Below, one piece after another: positions 21,601 through 32,100 of a stretch of 64,000 bases of DNA. Made by a program: the position numbers and the translations under genes. How positions within the stretch are numbered: position 1 is the first letter of the stretch; every line of letters begins with the position of its first letter. Below the pieces are notes generated by a model. It saw only the letters and a list, made by a program, of their open reading frames with translations. It searched no databases and was not told the DNA's origin. This DNA comes from Antedon mediterranea (Eukaryota; Echinodermata; Crinoidea; Comatulida; Antedonidae). Location: assembly GCF_964355755.1 (NCBI RefSeq), contig NC_092680.1, positions 8,657,001-8,721,000 of the forward strand, written 5' to 3'.

Positions 21601-24600
21601 CCAAATACATCGATGACATCCTTAAAATCTCAGACGATGGTAAGCACAAAGAACAATGAAAAGGAAATTATAGAAGACACAAAAAGAGTACCACGGAGAT
21701 CTCCTAGGAAAATTAAGACAGTTCAGACAACTGATGAGAGTAGTGTCGATTTATCTGAACCTCCAGATCCTGAAATTGGACCATACCTAATTCCTGGTGT
21801 AAGAGTCTTGGCGAGGTGGCGTGATGGATTCTACTACCCAGGAGCTATAGATAAAGAGGATAGTCCTCAGAGGTAATTTAATCGCGCATTTTTATTAAAT
21901 TGGTCTTATTAGATCCTACCTGTATGTAATCTAATATGTAATCTAATATGTTATATTCCGAGATGACCTACCATACTTAACTCACTCAAAGACATAAAAT
22001 GACTCAGAGTGAAGACTAGAAAAATAAACAGCCTTTATATTGATAGAAATTGGTGTTTTTAAACACACTTATTTATTCGGATTTTGTTTTGAAATTGTAT
22101 TGACATAGATATTTATTTCATTTTGATGATGGGGATAAGCGTGTTGTGGCAATTAATGATATCTTGCATAAACGTTGGCTTCCAAAAGAACAAGTTGTAT
22201 TGGCAGAGTCTGCTAATGAATTCTATAGTCCAGGTAACATTTTGGGTTTTAATTTTGCTTCAATAGTTAGCATTTGAGTCCTTTGTCATATTAAAAAAAT
22301 GATAGGAATATGTGTTAAGGACCACTCAGACAGCATTGTACAACAAAGCCAAATGAGTACTGGTCGGGAGAGAATTAAACATGTTGAAAGTTCTCCCAAC
22401 GACCTAAAAATATGTGCGACGCTATCTCAAGATGCCTATGGTTTAAAAAAAAAAATGATACTGTCTGTATAATTTTATTTAATTCATTTTCTTTAGGAAA
22501 AATAATTGGTTATTATAGAGAAGATGATGATAACTGTGGCTACATTGTTGAGATTATTAACAGTGGTGAATCTCAGAGGTAATAATAATTATATTTATTT
22601 ATAACTTCTTTTTTTGTAGTGTTTTGTATTTATAGCATCTTGTAACATCAAGGGTGTTTTCCAACTCATATTCAGGGGACACTTCAATTAAAGGGACACT
22701 TTGTTACATCCCAAAGGTGTTCCTTTAGTAGTGGGATTTATGGTATTTATATATATATATAAACAAATATATAAAAGTATCTCTTTGGAGATCCCGCCTC
22801 GTGAATAAAAATACTGAAAGATGAGGGCGTATCAATTTGATCTCTGTTGCGAGTGCGTACAACTGAGGACTAGTGCTGTTCCGCCATACCACGCCGAGAA
22901 TGTTAAAGAGTCGCTATCCAATCGAGTTCGAACAATACCATGAAAGCCCCAGTGGTCTAATGGTTAGGACATCTGCATATCAAGCAGGCGGTCCGAGTTC
23001 GAGTCTCGGTTGGGGCGACTTTTTCTCATTCTCACAGATTTCCTCATCTTTATTGTATAAAATTAATTAATTAAATTTCAGTATATCACCGGGCGGTTTA
23101 GAATTACTGTTCTTTGCTTGATTTGTTTATATATATAAAAGTATCTCTTCGGAGATCCCGCCTCGTGAATAAAAATACTGAAAGATGAGGGCGTATCAAT
23201 TTGATCTCTGTTGCGAGTGCATACAACTGAGGACTAGTGCTGTTCTGCCGTACCACCCCGAGAATGTTAAAGAGTCACTATCCAATTGAGTTTGAACAAT
23301 ACCATGAAAGCCCCAGTGGTCTAATGGTTAGGACATCTGCATATCAAGCAGGCGGTCCGAGTTCGAGTCTCGGTTGGGGCGACTTTTTCTCATTCTCACA
23401 GATTTCCTCATCTTTACCGTATAAAATTTCAGTATATCACCGGGCGGTTTAGAATTACTGTTCTTTGCCTGATTTGTTTATATATATAAAAGTATCTCTT
23501 CGGAGATCCCGCCTCGCGAATAAAAATACTGAAAGATGAGGGCGTATCAATTTGATCTCTGTTGCGCGTGCGTACAACTGAGGACTAGTGCTGTTCCGCC
23601 GTACCACGCCGAGAATGTTAAAGAGTCGTTATCCAATCGAGTTCGAACAATACCATACTTTTATATATATAAACACAAGAGGCAAAGAACATTAATTCTA
23701 AACCGCCCGGTGATATACTGAAATTTAATTAATTAATTTGAAACGATAAAGATGAGGAAATCTGTGAGAATGAGAAAATATATATAGATTTGTTAATAAC
23801 ATATTGTATTTTTCTACAGATACCCACGAAGTAAAGTGATTCTAAATAAGGAGCAAGCTACACCACTTCTTCAGTTTTCAGCCAAAACCTATTTAAACAC
23901 AGGACTAAATTTAGGTAAAGGTAAACAAGATATCAGATAGAAAGCCTTTCCCCAATACCAGAATTTTCTTGAGGTCCAAACAGTCCCAAATTATTATTTT
24001 AATCTTCCATTATTTTATTTGCACATTTTGTTATGACCAAACAAATCATTGCGGTCCAAGTCATTTCAGTACTAGTAATGATAGTTAATGTTTTACCATT
24101 GCCTTTATAATGTATTTGTTTAGACAACATTGTATCTGGAAAAAGAGTACGAGGACGATTAGCAGCGAATGGTGGAATAGAAGGAGATAAAGTGCAAACA
24201 GTTAAAAAAGTAGCTTCGGAGAAGAAAATAAGAGAATCTCCTAATGTAACTCATCAGAAAAGAACGCCTATTAAAGGTTAGCAATGTAATTAATTTATTT
24301 ACAAAGAAGGTCCTTGTATTAAAGGACTTTGAATTCACAAACAAATTATTCAATAGACATTTTATTAGATTAAGAACCAACAATTAGTATTTTGCTTTGA
24401 GCGCAACGATATATGTGAAATAATTATTTGATAGATTTAGTGCACAACCTTATTTGTGTAGTGGTTGTTGCCTTGATATCTGGATTTCAAATTAGGCTTG
24501 GTAATTGGTGTATTCAAAATAAGAAACAAAATCTTTTTGATTGGCTGCAACCAAAAACATCACCATGATGATACGTCTGACAACATATTGAGTACAAGAA

Positions 24601-27600
24601 CTCGATTTCTAAAAAATTAGAGATACATCATAATTGTGAAAGAATGGTGACCCATAATAATTCAAGTTTATGTAGCACCCATATCAACAGAAGTGTTCAA
24701 GGCCTGAAGGAGTTTTTAGCAGGAAAAATGTGTTGTGCTATGATGTATGAATAATTAATATTGTAATGTTTTATCATAATTGTTCATGCAGATCGTGAAG
24801 AACACATTATTGAAAAGCCTTACACACCCACTGTTAAAAAAAGAAAAACAAAACTTGATGACGAAGAATCGACCAGCTCTGTGCCGGTGCACGCTTCATC
24901 GTACATGGGGCCATTACCAACAAATAAGAACCTGTTTAAGGGCATCCATTTCTTGATAACTCATGGAGATGTGATAAAGAAACCCAACTCTTCTTCTGAA
25001 TCAGCAACTGGATCCAACTTGGGTTAGATTGCAGTTACATTTTTATCAAATGAAATCTATTGTTTAATGACAAATGAATAATTTTCCAACATTTTCACGT
25101 ACGGCAATCATATAAAAAGACATTCTCACATTGATATGTTCTACATGATGGTGTGCGTGACTGATTAGTGAACATGGTCCCTCTCTATATATATATTTTT
25201 TTTATTACAGATGACATGCAAATGAGATTTAATCGCGACTATGCATACAAGCAGATAATGGTTGGTGGGGGCACTGTTCTAAAGAGCTACGACAGTTCTC
25301 AAGTAATAATTGATTTGTTTTTGTATATTAAAATGTAGTATGCATTTTTTAAATTTCTATGAATTAAACCCAAAATGCATCAGTCTTAAAGCAAATAATG
25401 GCTTATTTTAATGGTCTCTTAATTTAGTCTGCATACATGTTAAGTCTCACAGATCTGTCGTGAGGCTCAAATTTCACACACCTAAAATCTGACAATTTTT
25501 CACTGCTGGCTGTAACATTTCAGCCTGCTTTTGGGGGTTTAATATATTTAAATTAATTAAATATTATGTTCTTCTAGAAATGTTCAGGTAAGGTGTATCT
25601 TATTGCTAATACACATTGTCGCACCAAGAAGTACTTCCAAGCATTGGCAGCTGGATTGCCATGTATATCACATCAGTGGCTTCATCATAGCTGTAATAAG
25701 GTATGTTTTGTTCATTTTATATGTTAAAAATTAACATATTTACATATGCAGTATATCCTTATTTACATAATATGCAGTATATCCTCATTTGCATATGCAG
25801 TATATCCTTATTTGCATATGAAGTATATCCTCACTTAAATATGCAGTATATCCTCATTTGCATGCAGTAGTATATCTTCATTTACATATGCTGTAGTATA
25901 TCCTCATTTGCATACAAAGTAGTATATCCTCATTTGCATACAAAGTAGTATATCCTCATTTGCATACAAAGTAGTATATCCTCATTTGCATACAAAGTAG
26001 TATATCCTCATTTGCATACAAAGTAGTATATCCTCATTTGCATACAAAGTAGTATATCCTCATTTGCATACAAAGTAGTATATCCTCATTTGCATACAAA
26101 GTAGTATATCCTCATTTGCATACAAAGTATATCCTCACCAGAAAATGATTAATGTAGTAAGCAAGTAAAATTGTACTCGTACTACTAAGTTATTTTCTTG
26201 TTTCTTAAGAACACTCTTCAAGATATAGCAGCATATGTCCTTTATGCTGGTGAGAGCATGGAAGAAGAAGGCAAACTTATTGAATGGTAGGTTTCTGATA
26301 AATAATTGATAATATATACAAATTAAAAACCAAATTAGATACTAGCAAAATAAAAGAATGACATTTCAGTAGAGAACATACAATATAATAATAAAATTGA
26401 AATTAGTAACATTAGTACACATGAATATACAAGTATGTGTCTACTCCATTTCCCCCAGAAAGTGTGTGTGTATATGTACATAAACAGCATACCTACATTT
26501 GAAAGATTCACTCAAATAAGATAAAAGTTGTTGTTTCAATTTGTTATTTTTCTGACAGTAAAGCAAAAGTAATTTACTTTTTTCTCAGCACCAAGGAGCA
26601 ATCCGTTTTACGTGGGATGCATATCATGGTAGTGTCTGAACAGGAGGAGACAAAAAATACGTGGATTTCCATACTTCATGCTGCTAGATGCGATGTTGTC
26701 TCAAATCTTCCATGTAGTTCGGTCGATTCCAGTAAGTATTCATCTAATCAATTTGATTTATTTCTTCTTTGTACTACTGTGATAAATAGTTTGTTAAAAA
26801 AGTTAATTAAGGCAAGAGCCCTAGCTCCATTTCGATGAAAACTACAATGTTGTATAGATAGTGAAAGACTTTTGGAATTTTGTATTTGCCTTGGAATTTA
26901 TAATTTAATAAGTCTGTCAACGATGTCTGAGTTACCTTGTAATAAATTATTGTGTATATAGGTTGTTAGATTGCTATTCTATACTCCATATCTTTTTAAA
27001 GGGTACACACGGCATTAATAGTATGCCCTCACGCCGTACCACGTGAGGGCGTGTGGCGCACGGTGTTGGATGTTGGACTACTGATCGTGAGACCGAGGTT
27101 CGAATCCAACTCTCGCCGCATTGCTTGTATCCTTAGGCAAGATGCTTTACTTACGTTTGCCTCTCTCCACCCAGGTGTATAAATGGGTACCCGGTTAGAT
27201 CAAGACACAACTTTGCGCTGATTACTAGCTGCATTATGGGAGTATGTTTCCATACGTGTTTGATCCAAAAAATGACTGGGGTAATAATGTTCAGCGCTTA
27301 GAGAAGCTTGCTTGTAGAGCGCTATATAAGAATGAACTATTGTTATTATTATTGTATAAATTTTGTGTTTAATTAAACTAAATTTTTTAATTAAATCAAC
27401 TTCATGATTTTAAAGTCTTTAGAGCAAACATGTTATGAAAGTGATGCATAGAGTTTTATTATGATCATTTTGTTTGTTTGTCACTTCCAGCTGTTGCTTT
27501 TACGTGCAATGTTATCGTGACCGATCCAACTTGCCCAAAGAGTATCCGTGATAAAGCTGATGAACTAGCCATACCAGTAGTTTCAACTGAATGGGTTATA

Positions 27601-27678
27601 CAGTGTCTAATCAATGGTTACAAACCTGAGTATGACGGTCATGAAAGTTACAAGTGGAACTACAGAAGAAAACGCTGA
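15694..27678 (+). CDS. TP53BP1: TP53BP1 homologue, 53BP1-type DNA double-strand-break adaptor (23 coding exons)
   Basis: Exons 15694-15961, 16580-16720, 17063-17154, 17674-17811, 17914-18052, 18328-18422, 18587-18638, 18744-18986, 19121-19261, 19356-19528, 19725-20498, 20839-21033, 21211-21872, 22109-22233, 22497-22578, 23820-23914, 24124-24276, 24792-25022, 25211-25302, 25578-25700, 26210-26286, 26589-26731 and 27491-27678 keep one frame: about 1473 residues (human 1972). The N-terminal two thirds are disordered, with SQ/TQ sites and FTQTQ resembling a dynein-light-chain TQT motif. FHFSLPKE, SGDLGDVSSLS and the stretch before it match conserved human segments. Tandem Tudor is near 1003-1135 (W1020, Y1026, F1043, D1045), a UDR-like motif DNIVSGKRVRGR near 1139, BRCT repeats near 1240-1362 and 1369-1473. 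The family reads H4K20me2 and ubiquitylated H2A at breaks and favours end joining. An acceptor at 15660 shows an upstream non-coding exon. Confidence 0.93.
16062..16510 (-). mobile_element. LINE 3'-end fragment in TP53BP1 intron 1
   Basis: Read on the minus strand, sequence with GGCCTTGTCGAAAAACGCC, GGTGAACAAGTGTTACCGTG and AATAAAG leads into an (ATT)n tail. This is the usual look of a CR1/L2-type LINE 3' end with a microsatellite tail; the upstream part is too decayed to show protein. Strand and class are inferred from the tail. Confidence 0.55.
16814..16931. repeat. Two adjacent near-perfect hairpins
   Basis: The first hairpin folds AACCATGACAATTTTAAGAT onto ATCTTAAAATTGTCATGGTT around a short AT loop. 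The second, starting right after, folds AAAATAATCTATTTAAAAGT onto its complement near 16908-16929 around a 20-base loop. Both lie in TP53BP1 intron 2. They may be tiny MITEs. Confidence 0.8.
17197..17563. mobile_element. 367-bp nearly perfect palindromic element
   Basis: Left and right halves are complements over about 150 bases each, starting with TTTTGTTTGACAAATCCAGT and ending with ACTGGATTTGTCAAACAAAA. The halves include CATTCTTTAGCTTTCGCCAT, GGACCGGATCA and AAAAAGTATGACGTCACC. The high arm identity suggests a young MITE insertion in TP53BP1 intron 3. Non-coding. Confidence 0.85.
20546..20792 (-). mobile_element. tRNA-head SINE, family S1, minus strand
   Basis: Reading the minus strand: head GGCGTGTGGCGCAGTGTGTTG with GTTGGATTACTGAT, then a body with CCAGGTGTACAAC, GATCAAGACACAACTTTGCG, CTGCATTATGGGAGTATG and TTTGATCCAAAAAATG, and a tail GCGCCTTTGAGCATTC. 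The plus-strand copy at 27040-27356 shares all these parts. The head retains tRNA-like A- and B-box remnants. Located in TP53BP1 intron 11. Confidence 0.75.
22946..23017 (+). tRNA. tRNA-like gene, apparent anticodon AUC, copy 1
   Basis: Folds as a full 72-base cloverleaf: acceptor GCCCCAG with TTGGGGC, D arm GTCT-AATGGTTA-GGAC, anticodon stem TCTGC/GCAGG with loop ATATCAA, T arm CCGAG-TTCGAGT-CTCGG, discriminator G. A TTTTT Pol III terminator follows within a few bases. The anticodon AUC would read Asp codons, but eukaryotes use GUC there, so a tRNA-derived repeat (D arm is Glu/Asp-like) is as likely as a working gene. Confidence 0.55.
23310..23381 (+). tRNA. tRNA-like gene, apparent anticodon AUC, copy 2
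   Basis: Identical in sequence to the copy at 22946-23017, including anticodon loop and T-rich terminator, although flanking unit sequence has diverged at several positions. The same doubt about function applies. Confidence 0.55.
25741..26134. repeat. 26-bp minisatellite in TP53BP1 intron 20
   Basis: About nine clean copies of GTAGTATATCCTCATTTGCA plus TACAAA from 25905 onward, preceded by six or so diverged copies with GCAGTATATCCT. Typical intronic minisatellite; likely variable in length between individuals. Confidence 0.85.
27040..27356 (+). mobile_element. tRNA-head SINE, family S1, plus strand
   Basis: Head GTGTGGCGCACGGTGTTGG with B-box-like GAGGTTCGAATCC, then the shared body (CCAGGTGTATAAATGGGTAC, AGATCAAGACACAACTTTGC, CATTATGGGAGTATG), and a 3' end GCGCTATATAAGAATGAAC followed by (TTATTA). 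Located in the last intron of the TP53BP1 homologue. Confidence 0.8.
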
Positions 27679-27863
27679 AATAATAATAATTAGCCAAGCA
27701 TTTTAAGAGCCATTGGTGGCAGATGTAAAAAAGATTTTCTATAGTGAAAAAGTACAAACTTGTATACTTGTTTTAACCAAAAATACTTACAGTGTACAGT
27801 TTTTGTTTATATCAGTGTAAACAACTAAGTATTGAGTTCTAGTTTGACATAAAGCCTCCTACA

Positions 27864-28187
27864 CACTAGGATGATAACAATCGATGATAAATAGGTAAAC
27901 ATACATTTTTCTTACATAAAAGAAATTTAAAAAGTTTTCATCCTAGTATAGAGGATAACCATTTATGCTGTCTTTATAATATTTTTAAAAATCCAATCAA
28001 ATGTAGAAAATGACAAAATTAGATCATCACGATAATATTGCTCTTACTAATCATAACGTCATTTGATTCATATTATTTTCATGAAATGCAGCATAAATTG
28101 TTAACCTATAATGATTGAAAACTTTTCTAATTTCTCTTGTTTTATGTAAGAAAATATATATTTATCGTCGATTGTTATCGTCCTAGT
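27864..28187. mobile_element. Palindromic MITE, family A copy 2
   Basis: Starts CACTAGGATGATAACAATCG and ends CGATTGTTATCGTCCTAGTG; inner parts (AGTTTTCATCCTAGTATAG, ATCCAATCAAATG, CATAACGTCATTTGAT) match the copy at 4179-4533. Lies between the TP53BP1 and TFP-PAN genes; the rest of 27679-29139 shows no gene. Confidence 0.8.
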
Positions 28188-28223
28188 GGGCGTTCAAGCT
28201 TTTATTATTTTGTTGAGATTTTT

Positions 28224-28229
28224 AATAAA
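28224..28229 (+). terminator. Candidate TP53BP1 polyadenylation signal
   Basis: An AATAAA hexamer about 550 bases past the stop codon and just beyond a MITE; an earlier unrecognised signal is possible. Confidence 0.25.
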
Positions 28230-28359
28230 ATAAAATATACAATTACGTTATTGATATGTAGTCTATCTGTCAGAAAATGAATCGAAGTGAACCTCTTCTC
28301 CAGGCCATGACCATGTATACATAACTCTTCATAATATACATACATTGCTTGTGATTTGT

Positions 28360-28470
28360 TAAATCACTTGACTAGCGCGTACGTCCTTGCGTTGCGTCGT
28401 CCTAGTTGGAACCAACTTCCGACTCAGCGCAAGGACTTAACTGCACCGCAAGTGATTTGAACAATCGCTT
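28360..28470. mobile_element. MITE, family B copy 1 (diverged)
   Basis: Contains GCGTACGTCCTTGCGTTGCG, CCTAGTTGGAACCAA and GCGCAAGGACTTAA flanked by CAAGTGATTTG-type inverted pieces. Matches the palindromic copies at 36832-37008 and 41325-41464. Confidence 0.55.
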
Positions 28471-29139
28471 ATATATATATAATACGGGGACTACTGTATC
28501 TAAACTATCGTGTTTGTTTTTGTCTTGTTGCCACGACTGGTGACGATTTGTGTTTTTGGAAATGAAATAATAGAAAAAAAAAATAAACTATCGCTTGCAA
28601 CTGGCCAACTCATTTGGGTTGTGCCTACGTCATTGTAAAATGCAGATAATATGTACATCAATGTTGTGTCCTTTTTAGCAGATGATTGATTCTTTTCCTC
28701 CTATACCTACTTGGCATAATGACTTTCTTAGGTTTTTTTTTCTTCGTATGTCGCGTAGACTCTTCCATTTGATTCGGAAGAGCGATGGGTTACCTTAAAA
28801 GCACTTTTATTTTGAGTGGTTGCATTCGTTACACAATTCCAATGAGTATGACTCTTTTTTATCACGTGATTTTGAAAATGTTTTTGTCATTTCATATTAA
28901 GCAGTAACCAAATAATAAAGCTTACAAGGTCAAAATCTAACATAAAGGAATCGTTAAATGAATTAAGCTTTCATAGAATTTGAACAAAGTACCTACTACT
29001 TATTGATCATGCACGTTTTAAATTAAAATTATGTTAAATATAAAGTATATACCAATAGACACTTGTAGTGTTTGATTACATGTGATACCGGCCTTGTGAT
29101 ACCGTATACGATCGAAAGCTGTATAAACATTAATATAGA

Positions 29140-32100
29140 ATGTTATATTTTATCAAAGTATTTTTTCTGTTAAACATGTTTGTAGATAGTGTACAAGGTA
29201 AGTCAAAGTAAGTTTTTATTGGTCTTTTATTAACTAGGGAGTATACTATCATAGTTAAGAGGTACATCGGACAACGGGACGTTTTTCGAAGATTCCTTTT
29301 CGAATCTCGAGACCAATTCAAAATGACATACCCAACAACGTAAGTGTGTGCGGAAAGAAGATCCAGAGGCTTAGGCCTACTATATGAAAAGTAAAACCGT
29401 TATAAAAAGTTATAGGCCTTATAGAAGTGAAGATATGATGTATTGGCACCTTCGTAAAAGATGAACATTGGAATTCAATTTCAATTCGAACTTTTTGTGT
29501 TCTGTTATTGAGCTCTAATACCTGAATATCTCAAGTGATTGTAGGCCTACAATTAACAGAATACTTAAACGATAAAGTGTGCCCCCGTACAGCGTTTATT
29601 GATGTTAAATTTTTTTTTTATCTGCTATCCTGTATCTATTTCTACAAACTATACGAGACACTTTCTGGATCTCTAAAGTGCCCAGTTAATAGGCTCTGTG
29701 TAAAATAATCCGCAAAATTACTCATATTACATTGTAATTTAAATACCGTAGTGTTTGGCTTTCACACATGCTTACTGATATATAAAACGCACGTAAACGT
29801 TATAGTCTGAGAGATGAGTCGATTAAGTGGACATATTTTACTATTGGTCTTAATTTGATTTTTGTGTGGGACATAATTATTTTGGTACATCTGAAAACTC
29901 AATTCTTATATGATTTTGGTGATGTAATGTAAATCTGATGAATCATTCTACACATTGATTATCATTAAAAATCATTTAAGTCATATTATATTATATTATA
30001 TTGAAAATAATCTCACTTTTCCATTCTTTCGGTAAAATTTCATTTTGTTATTTTAATAAATAACAAATATTGTATGTCAAATATCTTCTGAAAACTGCCC
30101 TAACTATTTGTCAGTGAACTTGCAAGTTCACTAAATAGGCACTGGACAAGTTACTAATTACATTAGGCCTACTTGAATCAAAAGAAGCTTAAACATCAAT
30201 TTAGAAAATTGTTCAATTTAATATCACTTTGTTTTGAAGTTTTTGAATACGCTTATAATAGCGAAGTTACGCCCGTTGTCAGCTGTAATAATGATTACAA
30301 ATATTGCATCACTGAATTTAGATACCGGTGCATATTCACTAGGCCTATAAATAAGTGCATCTAACTAGAAAACTTCACACTAAAGATGGAAAAGAATTTT
30401 CAAAACAATAATTGTATAAAATAAACATGAGAGTACTATTCTACTACTACAGTAAATGTTTAATTAATTTGTCTAATTAGGATGACTTTATGACAAATTA
30501 ATTACAATGAATAAGATTGTCACTGGCTTTCATTTAATGTATGATTTAGCGTTTTTCGACAGTAGTTCACGAGGAATAGCATTTATTGTAAATGTTAACA
30601 AAAAAAATGAATGAAAATAAGTAACTGATGATAGGTTTATTACAAAAACCTCCATTAAAATGAATATAAACATTATCATTCATTTGATGTATGACCTAGC
30701 GTTCTACGAAACGTAGTTCAAAAGATAGCATATTTATTGTAATTTTTAACCAAAAATGAATGAAAATCAGTATTTTCTAAATTTATGATAACTTATTATA
30801 GGTTTATGACAAAAACTTCCATTACAATGAATATGAACATTATTATTGGCTTTCATTTAATATAGTATAGCTTTCATTTAGTATAGTAGCGTTCTACAAG
30901 TAGTTGCGATTTTTGACCCAAAAATGAATGAAAACAGAATTTTTCTTTTTGATGTCCACTCCCATATAATAGATAGGCAGTTTTTTTTTTTCATTTAAGA
31001 ATATAATATATGTTAAAAAATATTTGTTATTCATAAAAATAAAAAAATGAAATTTTACAGAAAAAAAGAGATTATTTTCCATATATTTTGAAAAATAATG
31101 ACTCAAATTTCTTTTGATGATAATCAATGTGTAGTATGATTAATCAGCTTTAAATTGAGTCTAATTCCTAAACAATTTCATCAAATGTACTGTGCCATAA
31201 AATAAAGTTATTGGTAAAATTGCGTGAAAAAATAGGTCATTGATCTCTGACCCGAAAGTGCATCAATCTCTTAAGAATTGGGTTTTCAGAAGTACCAAAG
31301 TATATCTCACACAAAATTCATATTAAGACCAACGGTAAATGTGCACTAAATCTACATATGTCTCCGATTATTATCCATTTTTATCTATTTAATATACGTT
31401 TATTTTTATTTTTTTTAGTTCATAGCTAGCTGTACTATCAAATATTATAAATATAACCTAAACAACCTGAATATTGCAGAACATTTTGTACTTATTTGTA
31501 ATTACTTTGTAAAAGAGGAAATTTGCTATCCTTTTGATAATACTCACCATGGCAATATTGAATTCTGATTAACAAGTCTATTGAACAATTTACAAGTTGC
31601 AGCACGTACAGATTTAATCAAAAGAAAGGGAATAATAACGTTCACAATAAGTGATAGTTTATAAACGAAATCAATTTTTTTTAAACAAAGTCAGGTCTGT
31701 TTAAAGCACCTTGATTGGTCCTAACATTGATCAAGGGCTTCTCTCGTCCAGTGCCCGCCTGGTCAAGCCATTACGTCTGAGGCATAATAACTAAGAGTCA
31801 GCAGTGCTGATTTCAAATGCCTAACGGTATCGACCCCAGCTCCATATACAGCACACGACATCACCAGATGGTCTCCCATCTAGGCTCTATAACCAGGCTT
31901 AACGTTGCTTAACTTCGACAGACTTCGGTGATCTGACGAGAACCAGTGTTTTTCAACGTGTAGAGCTGTATTAATACATAAGATTATGTTTTTTGTCATT
32001 ATGCAGACTGATCGATTTACTTTACCTAATGAGTGCCTACATTATACCCGCCCAGCAAAGCTCCTTATCCGTATAGTTTCCACTGGAGCGTCCACACCAC

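Larger units (their letters stand above)
22745..23780. repeat. Tandem 350-365-bp units with tRNA-like genes, last unit folded back
   Basis: The unit starts with TATAAAAGTATCTCTTCGGA, runs through GATGAGGGCGTATCAATTTG and ATGTTAAAGAGTCGC, then a tRNA-like gene, and ends with CACCGGGCGGTTTAGAATTA. Copies begin near 22765, 23129 and 23482; the third breaks off before the tRNA and is followed by the unit's end in reverse orientation (23655-23778). Located in TP53BP1 intron 15. Confidence 0.8.

Noticed and set aside
22745-23660. CRISPR-like regular repeats
   Set aside because: Units are 350 bases and contiguous without unique spacers; the genome is eukaryotic.
29130-29321. 63-residue minus-strand frame
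   Set aside because: Antisense shadow of the signal-peptide exon of the TFP-PAN gene and adjacent intron.
29315-29342. Alternative first exon ending in AACAAC/GTAAGT
   Set aside because: Its ATG frame leaves phase 2, incompatible with the phase needed at 32269, and it encodes no signal peptide.
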